Below are positions 7,545 to 16,650 of a DNA stretch of 21,027 nucleotides, in pieces (the first letter of the stretch is position 1; every line of letters begins with the position of its first letter). The notes beneath the pieces were generated by a model. It did no database searches. It worked only from the letters and a program-made list of their open reading frames with translations, and was not told where the DNA came from. Source of the DNA: Chara braunii (Eukaryota; Streptophyta; Charophyceae; Charales; Characeae). The DNA lies in contig BFEA01000011.1 of the NCBI GenBank assembly GCA_003427395.1, forward strand, positions 2,750,016 to 2,771,042, in the 5' to 3' direction. Position numbers and translations under genes: made by a program.

Positions 7545-8140
7545 CTGAGTGGAGCAGCATCTTCTGCTGGCCAGCTAATCAAGTGTTCTCGCTGCTAGCG
7601 GGAGGGGCCAGCTCCACTGATCAGGCATTCAAGCATATTATCGGCCATTCATTCAAGTATTCCCGCTGCTAGCGGGAACAACAAGTCCATTGATAAGGCA
7701 ATCAAGTATTCTACTTGCAAGTATTCAAGTATTTCCGCTGCTAACGGGAATGCGCAGTTCCAGTGATTTGGCACTCAAGTATTTTGCTGGCCAGCCAATC
7801 AAGTATTTCCGCTGCTAGCGGGAACGACCAGTGTCACTAATTAGGCAATCGAGCCTTCCGCTGGTCACCTATTTTAGTATTTCCGCTGCAGGCAGAAGCG
7901 ACCAGTGTCACTAATTAGGCAATCCCCTATTTTAGCAATTCCGCTGCAGGCGGACGCGACCAGTGTCACTAATTAGGCAATCGAGCCTTCCGCTGGTCAC
8001 CTATTTAAGTAATTCCGCTGCAAGCGGAAGCGACCAGTGTCACTGATTAGGCAGTTGTGCTTTCCGCTGGTCAACTATTCAAGTATNCCCGCTTCTAACG
8101 GGAGTGGGCAGTTTCTCTAATCGGGCAATGACGAGATTCC
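7545..8140. repeat. 74-bp satellite, about eight units
   Basis: The GCTG element of each unit starts near 7591, 7665, 7738, 7811, 7885, 7943, 8017 and 8091. Spacing is 73-74 except one 58-bp unit with an internal deletion. Units carry CAAGTATT, a stem such as TCCCGCT/AGCGGGA, and then CAGTGTCACTAATTAGGC. The 7811-8040 part is the most uniform. An N lies at 8087. No open frame. Confidence 0.9.
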
Positions 8141-8198
8141 CTCTTCCCAAGTAAGATCATTGAACTTGCAGGCAAACAGGTATGTGTAACTTTGATGA

Positions 8199-8330
8199 GA
8201 GAGAGAGTGCACAGAGTCAGAGAGTGTGCAGAGAGAGAGTGTGCAGAGAGAGTGTGTAGTGAGAGAGAGAGAGTGCACAGAGTCAGAGAGTGTGCAGAGA
8301 GAGAGTGTGCAGTGGGAGAGAGAGACGTGG
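8199..8330. repeat. 66-bp GA/GTGCA tandem repeat, two units
   Basis: GAGTGCACAGAGTCAGAGAG occurs near 8204 and 8270, followed in both by GTGTGCAGAGAGAGAG. It looks like expanded GA sequence with periodic GTGC interruptions. The open frame through it (Arg-Glu-Cys-Ala repeats) is not coding. Confidence 0.85.
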
Positions 8331-8339
8331 AACGCAGAA

Positions 8340-8735
8340 GTTGGAGTACTTTTCCCATCAGCCCACAAACGGCACTGGTAAAACTAGAATATGCAAGGAC
8401 GATTGTTTCACCGTTAAAACGATTTTTCCAAATTTTTGTATTATTTTTCCTGAAAAGATCACAAGCAACCTACGGGAACTTAATGTTTCAAACTCTGATT
8501 CGCATTCTTTGGAGCGGGAAAAATCGCGGGTGTTAGAATACTCTTCCCGTCAGCCTACAAACTGCACTGTGGTAAAATAGAATATGCAAGGTATCGGCGC
8601 GGCAATTGTTTCACGGACAAGATGATTTAATTATTTTTGTTTGATATTTTTCCTGGAAAGATCGCGACCTAATCTACCAGTGGTAAAAAATTCAGAATAT
8701 TTGGTGGATTCTTCTGAGCGCGAAAAATCGCCAAA
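8340..8735. repeat. Diverged ~192-bp tandem duplication
   Basis: Unit 1 starts GTTGGAGTACTTTTCCC at 8340 and unit 2 starts GTTAGAATACTCTTCCC at 8532. Both continue with CAGCC(C/T)ACAAAC, AGAATATGCAAGG, TTGTTTCAC, TTTTTCCTG and GCGGGAAAAATCG or GCGCGAAAAATCG. The units have several indels, so this is an older duplication than those at 436 or 19745. Confidence 0.8.
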
Positions 8736-9547
8736 GTCGCTGCCTTCAAATTGCAGGACTAGATCCGCCGTTTCGGCCTCTGGTAGCCGCCCTCCTCCCA
8801 AACGCGACCCCAACTCTCGGGAAGAGCCAGTTTAGTAGGTGCATACACCTGACATCCCCTTCTACTGGCTGGCTATGTTGTGAAGGATAATACGGGACTA
8901 CAAGAGTATCATGAGCAGAAACTATTTTTTTTTATGCTATTTCCCGTGATAGCTGAAGACGCAGGAGCATTCTTTCAAAGGAGAGGAAACGAAGACTATG
9001 AGAATGTATCAACCCATTTTCTAGCTGAAGGTCCATTTACCTTCCAGCGTGGGCAAGCAAGGGGAGTGCGGCCTGAGGGACGCAGGGCTCATGCAAGCAG
9101 AAGCGATTCACAGAAGTCATCCTTCAAACAGCGAAAAGGTAACTTTCGCTGGCAATCTGCGGATGACGAGCGCAGCTAACACAGTTCATAGCCATTGTAA
9201 CAAGCTGCGGCGAACCCCATCTCGTAACCCGCTGATGATGCCCGCAGCTACTTCAGTGGGTGATGATAGCAGCCATCCCGCTGATGATGAATACAGTCAC
9301 TTTCGTTGGTCACAAGAGCACCCATTTTCAGAGGAGAGAGGGATAGCCATCCCGCAGACGCTCAGCACAGTTACTTCAGCGGAGAACTAGACCAAACTCA
9401 TTCAAATTCGAACCAGTGGGACTGCAGAGCGGCCATTTTCTTTTACTGTTTCCTGCTCTCTGTAATCATGCACCTGCCCGTGCAACAAGTCTAGGTACAT
9501 TGGAGCGTTTGATCCAGTGATTTGATCTGCAGATGCGTGAAGTGACG

Positions 9548-9549
<2 letters not shown>
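8736..9549. other. Unassigned sequence with weak internal repeats
   Basis: Loose repeats of ATAGCCATCCCGC(T/A)GA and of ACAGT(C/T)ACTT occur between 9130 and 9390. An open frame of 99 codons from 8880 contains ordinary-looking residues but shows no domain, matches nothing I know and ends in repeat-like sequence. I do not call a gene. Confidence 0.4.

Positions 9550-9633
<84 letters not shown>
9550..9633. repeat. (GA)42 microsatellite
   Basis: Uninterrupted GA from 9550 to 9633, one of the longest perfect dinucleotide runs in the window. Confidence 0.97.
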
Positions 9634-9634
<1 letters not shown>

Positions 9635-9684
9635 AGCCGCGCAGAAGCACGGCGCAGCGCTGCACGTGGTAAAGTTGGCGGATC

Positions 9685-9905
9685 GGGTCGTTTCCTAGCG
9701 GGAAGTTCATTCCCGTTAGGCGCACTGCAAGCGGGCGCAGCTTGCCATGTTCAGGTGAGAAGTTCGTCCTTCCTGAAAACATAAACTGAGGGTTGTATCT
9801 GGCCCTGTTCAAGCGAGGAGTTCATCCTTCGTTTAAACACAAACTGGATGATGTATCCGGCCGCGTCCTAGCAGGAAGCTCATTCTCATTTTAAATGCTC
9901 GCTGG
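9685..9905. repeat. 58-bp degenerate tandem repeat, four units
   Basis: The shared element (G)GAAGTTCATTC lies near 9702, 9759, 9818 and 9875 (spacing 57-59). Each is preceded by TCCTAGCGGG or GTTCAAGCGAGG and followed by a run leading to AAACTGG-like sequence. Confidence 0.75.
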
Positions 9906-10439
9906 CGGAGGGAATACCATTTACTATTTATTTATCTATCTATTTTCCATTCGAGTCGAGACCAGATACATTTGGACAAGCGGAACTGAGCCAGCCAACT
10001 GTGGGAGATCTTCGTGGGGAAAGTGAGGATCAAAGAAAGAGCAAAAATAATAATAATAAAATTGGGAGGAGTGAAATTGCAAACTTCAGTTGATGAGATT
10101 GAGTAAGCTTCACAAAAGTCTCCTTATCAGCCCTGAGTGGTCCTGCAGGTCCTCGATGATGGGACTTAGAACTCAGACCAGATGAGCCAGCAGGAACTCA
10201 AGGGGGTCTCTACGAAAATCCGAGCGGTTCAGCAGGCCACCAAATGCATTCAAGTAGTTCTCAACATGGTGATTTTTGTAATCTTAAAGCTCGGTCTCTG
10301 TTGCTCCAAGCTTAGGATGGAAGACTTCGCAGAACGGCAGTTACACGTGGGTCAGCAAAATTTACAGCAACATAAAGGCAGGAAGCACAGTAATATTATA
10401 AACTCCGAACTAGTTTATGAAATCAGTGGTCCTTAGTTG
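9906..10439. other. Unassigned sequence
   Basis: An open frame of 84 codons begins at 10182 (MSQQELKGVSTK...). It has one hydrophobic stretch (VVLNMVIFVILKLGLCC) but no recognisable domain and no support from neighbours. A short (AAT)n run lies near 10047. Confidence 0.35.
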
Positions 10440-12119
10440 GATCATGGACTCAACCACAGAGTGACGGACATAGGAGCAACGGAAATCGACAACGTGAAAG
10501 CTCGGACTCCCCCAGCCTGTGAGCTCCTCTGAAGGTATAAGCTTAACAATATCCGTAGACTCAGCGAGTGCACAGATTCAGCGAATGTCCGCAAACTCAA
10601 GGGTTAACAACATAGAGTCTCAGAATCAGCACACTGAGCGGTGGGTTCAACTAAGTAAACCGGGCAGGCTCTATTCTCCCTGCAGAGACGCGAAACTGAG
10701 TCCCAATGAGGAAGAGACAAAGGGCTCCATTCAGTCATGGACTCAGCAAAGTCTGTACTCTCTGCAGAGGCTCGAAGCTGAGCATGGTCAGCTGAGTAAA
10801 CTATGCAAAACACAAACTAGGTATCAGCGAGTCCCGGGGCCTAGACGCAGGCTTCCAGACTTGGATACGGTTTCAAACGTATCAAATACTAAACAGCAAC
10901 TTATCCGTGAACTCAGAGAGTAACAGCAAGGCCCTAGAGAAGAGACGGGCGATAGCCGTTTGCTTGCTCTGACTAAGAACTTTGGCGGTTCTCAAATACA
11001 GAATAGGAGGATTGGAGTATTACAGGTTCCAAAAACTGGACAACAGATGTTACAGTCTCACACACACACAGGGGATTAACAGCCACATCACGGACTCAAA
11101 GGACAATATTCAATTTGCGCTCTGTAAAGTTCAGGGAACAGGTGCACGACTACCAACTTAATGATTTGCAGGCGCTACATCGGACTGGACAGTCTGTTGA
11201 CTCAAATACTCAGGCCCAAGCTGAGCAGTTAGCAGACTCAAACTCGGGCGAGCAACGGAAGGTTAGCAGACTAATAGGCCCAGGCCTTATGAACCCAGAC
11301 CAACTAAGCCTAAGGTCCCAATACGTTTGGGCTGAGAAGACAGCATTGGGTGGCACTGCCTCAGTCAGATAATTATCTTCGGACCGTAGCTTTTGACATT
11401 ACAACTTTCTGCTGACCCAGACGTCACAGACGACGGCTCCCGACTCCGCATTTTACCTGCAAACCCAGAAGACTGCGTGCAACATGGGTTGACCCATGGT
11501 TGGCTTGAGGCTCACGCGCTGGGTCGAGTCACCAGTCGCCATATAAATACTGAGACCCTGTGTGCGGTTCACTGGGACCGAAACGTAGCTGCTTATCAAA
11601 TAAAGTTATGGCATCAAGTTGAGTCCTCCAGGTCCACTTTAAGAATTTCAGTTCAGTCTCCGCAAGACCACTTCTGCGTTTGTGAACTGTCTATTTCCAG
11701 CGGTCTCATCTCAGCATCATCGGATCCTGTCCAGTCTCAGGAAGTTTGGCTCAGACTCGGTGATATCAGTTTCTCATCCCTTCTAGTTCAATTCAGTTTT
11801 GGTTCTAGAATCCAAGTGCAACTCTCGGAATAGAGTGCAATTCAGTGCAGGTCCAGCAAGCTCAGTACAGACTCAGTGAGCTCAGTGCAGATTCAGCATA
11901 CTCAGCAATAGACTCAGCATCAGATTCCAACAGCATACTCAGCAGTAGACTCAGCATCAGATCCAACAGCATACTCAGCAATCAACTAAGTATCAGATTC
12001 AGCGACATACTCAGTTATGCACTTCCTGACAAGCTCAATTTTCCAGTAGACTCAATTTCTCCGCAGACTCTTTCTGAACTCAGCAGACTCATTCTGGACA
12101 TAGCAGACCTTTTTTTTTC

Positions 12120-12265
12120 AGTTCCAGTAATTTCAATGAGATCAGTCTCATCTCTTCAAGTTCAGTCCTGTTCCAGTAAGTTCAATGAGATCAGTCTCAT
12201 CTCTTCAAGTTCAGTTCAGTTTTCGGTAAGTTCAGTGAGATCATTTTCAGTTTCATTTCTCTGAG
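12120..12265. repeat. 49-bp tandem repeat, three units
   Basis: TTCCAGTAA (12122), TTCCAGTAAG (12171) and TTCGGTAAG (12222) start units that share TTCAATGAGATCAGTCTCATC and CTTCAAGTTCAGT. The first two are nearly identical. The stem GAGATCAGTCTC can form inside the unit. Confidence 0.85.
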
Positions 12266-12289
12266 TTCAATTCAGTTTAAATTTGGTAA

Positions 12290-12460
12290 ATTCATTTCAG
12301 ACTCAAAGAGATCAGATCAATTTCAGTGAATTCATTTGAAATTCAAAGAGATCAGATCAAGTTTCAGTGAATTCATTTCAGATTCAAAGAGATCAGATCA
12401 GTATCAGTGAGTTCATTTCAAATGCAGAGAAATCAAACCAATTTCAGCAAGCTCACTATG
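12290..12460. repeat. 40-bp tandem repeat, four units
   Basis: CAAAGAGATCAGATCA recurs at 12304, 12344 and 12385, with a decayed unit at 12425 (spacing 40-41). Each is followed by TTTCAGTGA(A/G)TTCATTT. Confidence 0.9.
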
Positions 12461-12684
12461 GACTCAGTGTCAGCCTAGTTTTCAGGAAGTTCAGTTCAGA
12501 CCTGATTTCAGATTTAAGTGCGGCTTTCAAAGAAAGCATCAACTCAGTTCTCAGTTCGGTCTCAGTGACTCCGATCCCAGTGAGTTCAATTCTCAGTCTC
12601 AGTAAGTTCATTTTGAGTGAAACTCTATCGATGATCTTAATTTACTCTTAGCAGGTCTCATTCTCAGGGGACATAACGTTGTCA

Positions 12685-12930
12685 CAACGGGCAGTTTCCG
12701 GTGACAGCAGCGATAATGCTGGCCATAGCGGGAGGTCCCAGTGGTAGCAGCGACGATGCTGGTCACAGCGGGCAGTTTCCGGTGACAGCAGCGATAATGT
12801 TGGCCATAGCGGGAGGTCCCGATGGTAGCAGCAACAATGCTGGTCATTGCAGGCAACCCCGGAGACAGCAGCAATAGCGCTGGTCATAGCGGGCTCTCCT
12901 GGTGACAGCAGCAACAGTTATGTAACAACA
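12685..12930. repeat. 40-bp minisatellite, six units with alternating types
   Basis: Units start at about 12688, 12728, 12768, 12809, 12849 and 12889. Odd and even units differ: GCGGGCAGTTTCCGGTGAC versus GCGGGAGGTCCC(A/G)(A/G)TGG, so an 80-bp dimer was amplified. All share AGCAGCGA(T/C)(A/G)ATG(C/T)TGG. The last two units are more diverged. Minus-strand open frames here are periodic peptides from this array. Confidence 0.9.
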
Positions 12931-13680
12931 AGTGTTCTCGGTGATATCAGTGCTCAGCAAGACTGATCAAGTGATAAATGAGCAGCTTTAGAATCAGCAA
13001 GTATTTGAGTACGGCAGACTCAAGGCAAGTTTTTCTTGAGCACGACAGATATGTTGAGAAGCAGACTCAGGACTTGAGCACAGTTGTGCAAGCAGCAATA
13101 GACCTCCTCTTGAGTACCAGTCAGCATCAAGTGGAACCGCTCAAGGACCACTTGACATTATTAACCATTGTCTAATATCTGAGTGTGATATCATCTTCAG
13201 GGAGAAGAGAGAGAACTGACTATAGTGACAATGGTTCTATGTTTGTCTGTTCGTTTGTGGCCTTGATGCGATAAAGAGCTCTCCTCTTCTCTCACATGGT
13301 CATCAATCTTGTCTTTGCCTTGAGTCAGTCAGTCCTGCATCGTTTGCATTGACCTTGCTTGATGATTATGCTTTATGATGGTCTTGTCACAGTTCTCAAA
13401 ATTAGTAAACTGATAAAATTGATACATGCATGACACAACGGAGCCCCATGATTATTATTTGCATCATTCTTTGCTTCTTCCGAATCAAAATAAAAGATTC
13501 CTAAGACCGGGGACCGGCGAAGACCGCAATTGACGGGTCTCGCTCGAAGCCGGACACACACAACAGGAAGGGATTTGCTTTAATTAATTTATTTTACTTA
13601 TTGCAAGCACCTACAAATCCTGCGTGACAGCCTGTTGGCTTTCTGGTCGCCCGAAGTGGCCCGACTAGAAAAAGTGCGAC
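12931..13680. other. Unassigned sequence
   Basis: Mixed composition without recognised genes. AATAAAAG at 13487-13494 is polyadenylation-signal-like and A/T-rich sequence lies near 13580-13600, but no open frame precedes it. Confidence 0.4.
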
Positions 13681-14150
13681 AACGGGCGCTGGCGGAGCAG
13701 GCTGCGCAGGTGAGAGAGAGAGAGAGAGAGAGAGGGGGGTGCATAGCGCAGGGGAGGTGGGGGGAGCGCCGACGGAGGGGAGGGGCGGGCGGAGGGGGCC
13801 CAGTTGTTCGTTTTTCTTACGCGCAGAGGAGAGGGGGGAGCGGGGTGCGCAGCCGTTAGGGGAGAAGGGTGCGCTGGTGCTGGACAGAGACACACACACA
13901 CACAGAACAAGAGAGGCGGGCCGAACCCGGGCGCAGGGGTAGCGCGGGCGCTGGCGGAGGAAGGTGTGTGGGCAGTGACGGGGGGAGGAGAGAGAGAGAG
14001 AGGCAGGTGGAGGAGGGAAGTGATAAGCGGGTGGAGGGAAGTGGCCCGTGCGGAGGAGAGGAGTGGGTTGATGGGGGGGAAGGAGCTGAGGAGGAGAGGG
14101 GCTTCAGAGGTGGGGCGGAAGGCGGAGAGGGAACTCTGCCCGCGCTCCAG
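13680..14150. repeat. Purine-rich G/GA block
   Basis: It contains (GA)n at 13712-13733, (CA)n at about 13892-13904 and a short GA run at 13989-14002. The G-rich surroundings repeat GGGCGCTGGCGGAG (13684, 13946), as in the block at 6300-6720. The 248-codon plus-strand frame and the 177- and 191-codon minus-strand frames across it are low-complexity artefacts. Confidence 0.85.
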
Positions 14151-14346
14151 CTCTGAAGCCCGCCAGCGCCCGCAGACCCTGCTCCGCAAGGGCTCCATCC
14201 TCTGCTGTCAATGCCAGCGCACGAGCGTTCCCCCATCTTGGAGCAGTTTTCATGCGTCAACGTTCCACCAATGCATGCCATCCCTGGTCCCACCACAATC
14301 CCCCAAGGGTCAGGCCGAACACAATCCCCAAGGGCCAGCTGCTCAA

Positions 14347-14350
<4 letters not shown>

Positions 14351-14423
<73 letters not shown>
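14351..14423. repeat. (GA)36 microsatellite
   Basis: Perfect GA run. To its right, 14424-14550 holds two loose copies of CA(C/A)AACAG...TTCACGAC(A/G)AAGAC about 88 bases apart. Confidence 0.97.
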
Positions 14424-14432
<9 letters not shown>

Positions 14433-14713
14433 AGCGGGCATTCACGACAAAGACGGGCGTTTAGACGGGCGCTTTCTCAAAACAGACGACGACGGGCGAC
14501 GAGCGATGGGCGCTTTTTCACAACAGTGCTTCACGACGAAGACAAACTGACTCCGTTGGCCTTGTTTCACTTTCAACAGAAAGCTGCGCCACACCGCGTT
14601 CGGACTGGCTGTGGGACCCAGGCTGCGCATTCACAAAACAGCGATCTGGGCAGCCAGGCCCTACGGGCTCGTCGGCCAGGATCGACGCGGTCTTAAGATC
14701 AGAACACCTGGTT

Positions 14714-14920
14714 GATCCAGGCCCTCGGTTCAGTAGGTCACGACGGCCCAAATCACAGATTTGTTACGTTCTCCCGACGATCACATCGATCTGGGCCGCC
14801 GGTCCAGCAGAGCCCGACGACCCAGATCGCACATTTGTTACATTCCACCGTCGATCCGGGCCATGCGCCAGTAGGACCAACGACAGCCCAGATCTCATAT
14901 TTGTGACGCTAGCGATTTTA
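14714..14920. repeat. 65-74-bp tandem repeat, three units
   Basis: Units start GATCCAGGCC (14714), GATCTGGGCC (14788) and GATCCGGGCC (14853). Each ends with CCCA(A/G)AT(C)...CA(G/C)ATTTGTTAC or ATATTTGTGAC. A related piece, CGATCTGGG, lies upstream at 14643. Confidence 0.8.
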
Positions 14921-14924
14921 ATAG

Positions 14925-15506
14925 TGCAGGATCTAACCATTGTTCCTCACACTCCGCTTCTGATGTCATTCTAGTGAAATAATCATCATCACATTGTCCC
15001 ATCATGTGCTACTGCTACCATACCAGAGGACCAGTTGCAGCTTCAGCTGCCACTGAAAGAAAGGCACGAAATAACAGATAGTGTAGGTATATGACTAGGC
15101 TACCAGGAACCCAGCCGCACATCTGGGCAACGTGCTCAGGCAGTCTACTCACCCTGGTCGCCTGCGCATGTGAAAGACGGTTGCAATTCTTTCTTTTTTT
15201 TTCCTTTTTGCACTGATTATGGGGCACCCAGCCTGGTATTCTGAGGTAGATGCATGAAAGTTCGGACTTGTCGTATGACGCAATCTCATCAAAATCATAA
15301 TCTCCCCATCACCACATTTTCTCTGAGCACCCGAAAAACTTATTCTTGGATGTGACCTTGTAGGTCGTTTTACCCTTGTCGCCCAAGGACAACAGTTGAT
15401 CTTAATATGTAATGTGGACACGGAAATCGGTGGACGGTAGCAGTTATTGTCCATCTCTGCCTCCTCTCTCTCCCAGGAGGGTGGTAGCCGTGTGTTATGA
15501 ACTTGG
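14925..15506. other. Unassigned sequence
   Basis: No gene or repeat was recognised. A T/C-rich run lies at 15188-15207. Minus-strand frames at 15015-15454 are short and overlapping. Confidence 0.4.
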
Positions 15507-15806
15507 TTGTCTGACGATTTTCACCGCCACTCACACACAAACAATCTCATACACGCCCATACATGCATAAGAAGAAGGGGAGAGGAGACAGAGTACACAC
15601 TGTACATGGATGAGAATAGGCAGTGGAACGTAACCATGCACAGGTGTGGAGAGGACACACAATGTTTCTCACTCTCTGACGAAACTCCCAACAGCCAATC
15701 ACAAGAAGACACGTACGAAGATAACAATAGGATTCACACTGATGATGAGCCAACTCAAACCAATTACCTTTACAGAGTTGGTTTCAATATCTCGCCACCC
15801 TCATAA
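15507..15806 (+). CDS. Hypothetical small ORF, 99 codons
   Basis: This frame starts ATGTCTGACGATTTTC and ends TCATAA. The translation is acidic and polar with balanced residue use (for example EETEYTLYMDENRQW and EDNNRIHTDDEP), which looks more protein-like than other frames in the window. There is no signal peptide, membrane segment or domain that I recognise. It could equally be one exon or a decayed piece of a transposon protein. Two shorter frames follow within 60 bases on the same strand, so the three may be remnants of one spliced or broken gene. The coding call is weak. Confidence 0.25.
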   Translation: MSDDFHRHSHTNNLIHAHTCIRRRGEETEYTLYMDENRQWNVTMHRCGEDTQCFSLSDETPNSQSQEDTYEDNNRIHTDDEPTQTNYLYRVGFNISPPS

Positions 15807-15856
15807 CTCCACACACCACTCTCTATCCTACACCCAGTTCGTAGCGCAGCCCTGAA

Positions 15857-16027
15857 ATGGCCTCCCAGAGGCCAGCGCCAACTGTCCAGATGGAGAAGAG
15901 GTGCTTCGATGAAGCCTTCAGCATCGATGAACACTCTGACGAAGAAGCTGGCAGCTATGGCTGCCACACCACTGATGAAGCCCTGACAACTCCAGAGGGG
16001 AGATGGGCGGCAGTGGTCCACCCATGA
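15857..16027 (+). CDS. Hypothetical small ORF, 56 codons
   Basis: It starts ATGGCCTCCCAGAGG and stops TGA at 16025-16027. The translation begins MASQRPAPTVQMEKRC and contains an acidic part SIDEHSDEEAGS. No family was recognised. The DNA from about 15911 to 15970 is loosely duplicated at 16036-16150 (both hold CTATGGCTGCCACACCAC), and that second part is open in another frame. A 158-codon frame covers the same region on the minus strand, so coding strand is uncertain. Confidence 0.22.
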   Translation: MASQRPAPTVQMEKRCFDEAFSIDEHSDEEAGSYGCHTTDEALTTPEGRWAAVVHP

Positions 16028-16034
16028 ATACTCA

Positions 16035-16268
16035 ATGAAGAGCCTCAGCATAGCCCCGCCAGACGCAGATACCCTCAGGGGTAGTTGCTCTGAGGATGCC
16101 CCAGCTATGGCAACCTCCAGAAGGCTGGCTATGGCTGCCACACCACGGCGAGGGTTTAAGGATGCCGCCTGCAGACCATCGCCTCCACCAAACTTCCTTC
16201 GCTCCAAACGCTGTGTCACGAAAATGAACAGCCCAAAAGTCCCCAAACTACCGGCTCGGTCCTATTAA
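16035..16268 (+). CDS. Hypothetical small ORF, 77 codons, probably not functional
   Basis: The frame begins MKSLSIAPPDADTLRG directly after the stop of the 56-codon frame and ends TCCTATTAA. It covers the second half of the local duplication. No domain. The frame change relative to the first half argues that at least one half is not coding. Confidence 0.15.
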   Translation: MKSLSIAPPDADTLRGSCSEDAPAMATSRRLAMAATPRRGFKDAACRPSPPPNFLRSKRCVTKMNSPKVPKLPARSY

Positions 16269-16295
16269 TAGACTAGCCTACTCTAGACCTAGACC

Positions 16296-16412
16296 TAAAA
16301 ATAACGAATCGAAAAAGAAAATCTAACTGAACAAATATAAAGCAAATCTAAATAAAAGAAGAAACCTTGAAAAAATCTATAAAAATAAATAAATAAATAA
16401 ATTAACACTTAC
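16296..16412 (-). other. Candidate 117-nt GT-AG intron
   Basis: Consensus donor GAG|GTAAGT, T/A-rich body with repeated ATTT, acceptor TTTTTAG. It is positionally equivalent to the 74-nt tract at 3174-3247 and the degenerate tract at 3671-3750. Confidence 0.45.
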
Positions 16413-16650
16413 CTCGTTGCAAAACAAACGGTCGCCCGTTTTAAACGGGCACTTGCAACTGTTGATGGGGACACTAAGTCCCCTCACTTCCAGCGACGCC
16501 ACTTGTCGCTTCAAATTTAGTTAGGTTTTTTTTTTTTTTTTTTTCATTTTTTTAAAAAAATTTCATTGGCTTCGGCAACGGTCACTTCGCGTCGTGGTCT
16601 ACCCACGAGCTCTTGAAATACAAACTCGAGTTTTGTCCCTGTCGGGATCG
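16296..16650 (-). repeat. Dispersed splice-bearing repeat, copy 3
   Basis: On the minus strand from 16650: GACAAAACTCGAGTTTGTATTTC, CTCGTGGGTAGACCACGA, GTGACCGTTGCC, an A-rich tract, a GTGGCGTCGCTGG segment, GTCCCCATCAACAGTTGCAAG, the perfect palindrome GCCCGTTT-A-AAACGGGC (16434-16450), then donor GAG|GTAAGT at 16412. A T/A-rich tract follows and ends CGTTATTTTTAG at 16296, making an intron-like 117 nt. The order matches copy 2 at 3671-3963. The B-box-like motif of the other copies is altered here to GAGTTTTGTCCC. Confidence 0.6.

Larger units (their letters stand above)
10440..12655 (+). repeat. Long TCAG-rich cryptic repeat region
   Basis: The plus strand is saturated with CTCAG, ACTCAGCA, TTCAGT and AGTTCAG for about 2.2 kb, with the reverse CTGA forms much rarer. 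Parts show clear periods: an ~83-bp repeat around 10669 and 10752 (CTCTGCAGAG...CGAA(G/A)CTGAG), and GCATACTCAGCA units at 11895-12010. Open frames from 10519, 11115, 11393, 11845 and 12367 translate to Ser/Gln/Leu-rich text with no domain. They stay open because the motif rarely forms stops, not because they are genes. Confidence 0.75.

Noticed and set aside
7585-8140. CRISPR-like array of short palindromic repeats
   Set aside because: The whole 74-bp unit is repeated, with no unique spacers between the stems, so it is a satellite.
9230-9290. Other CTGATGA occurrences (9231, 9271, 15738, 15970, 17798) as further hammerheads
   Set aside because: None is followed by a stem and GAAA in the right register.
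11845-12264. Ser-rich 139-codon frame as a secreted or structural protein
   Set aside because: Its composition comes directly from the TCAG repeat. There is no signal peptide, domain or conserved frame across the tandem units.
13804-14550. The longest plus-strand frame of the GA-rich block, 248 codons
   Set aside because: About a third is Arg-Glu from (GA)n and the rest is G-rich low-complexity translation. The opposite strand is open too, as expected for repeats.
14706-14745. ACCTGGTTGATCC, identical to the 5' start of 18S rRNA
   Set aside because: The match stops after 13 bases, and the GATCC part belongs to the local 65-74-bp repeat, whose other units do not resemble rRNA.
15928-15940. 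GCATCGATGAA, as in 5.8S rRNA
   Set aside because: Eleven bases only, and the surroundings do not align with 5.8S.
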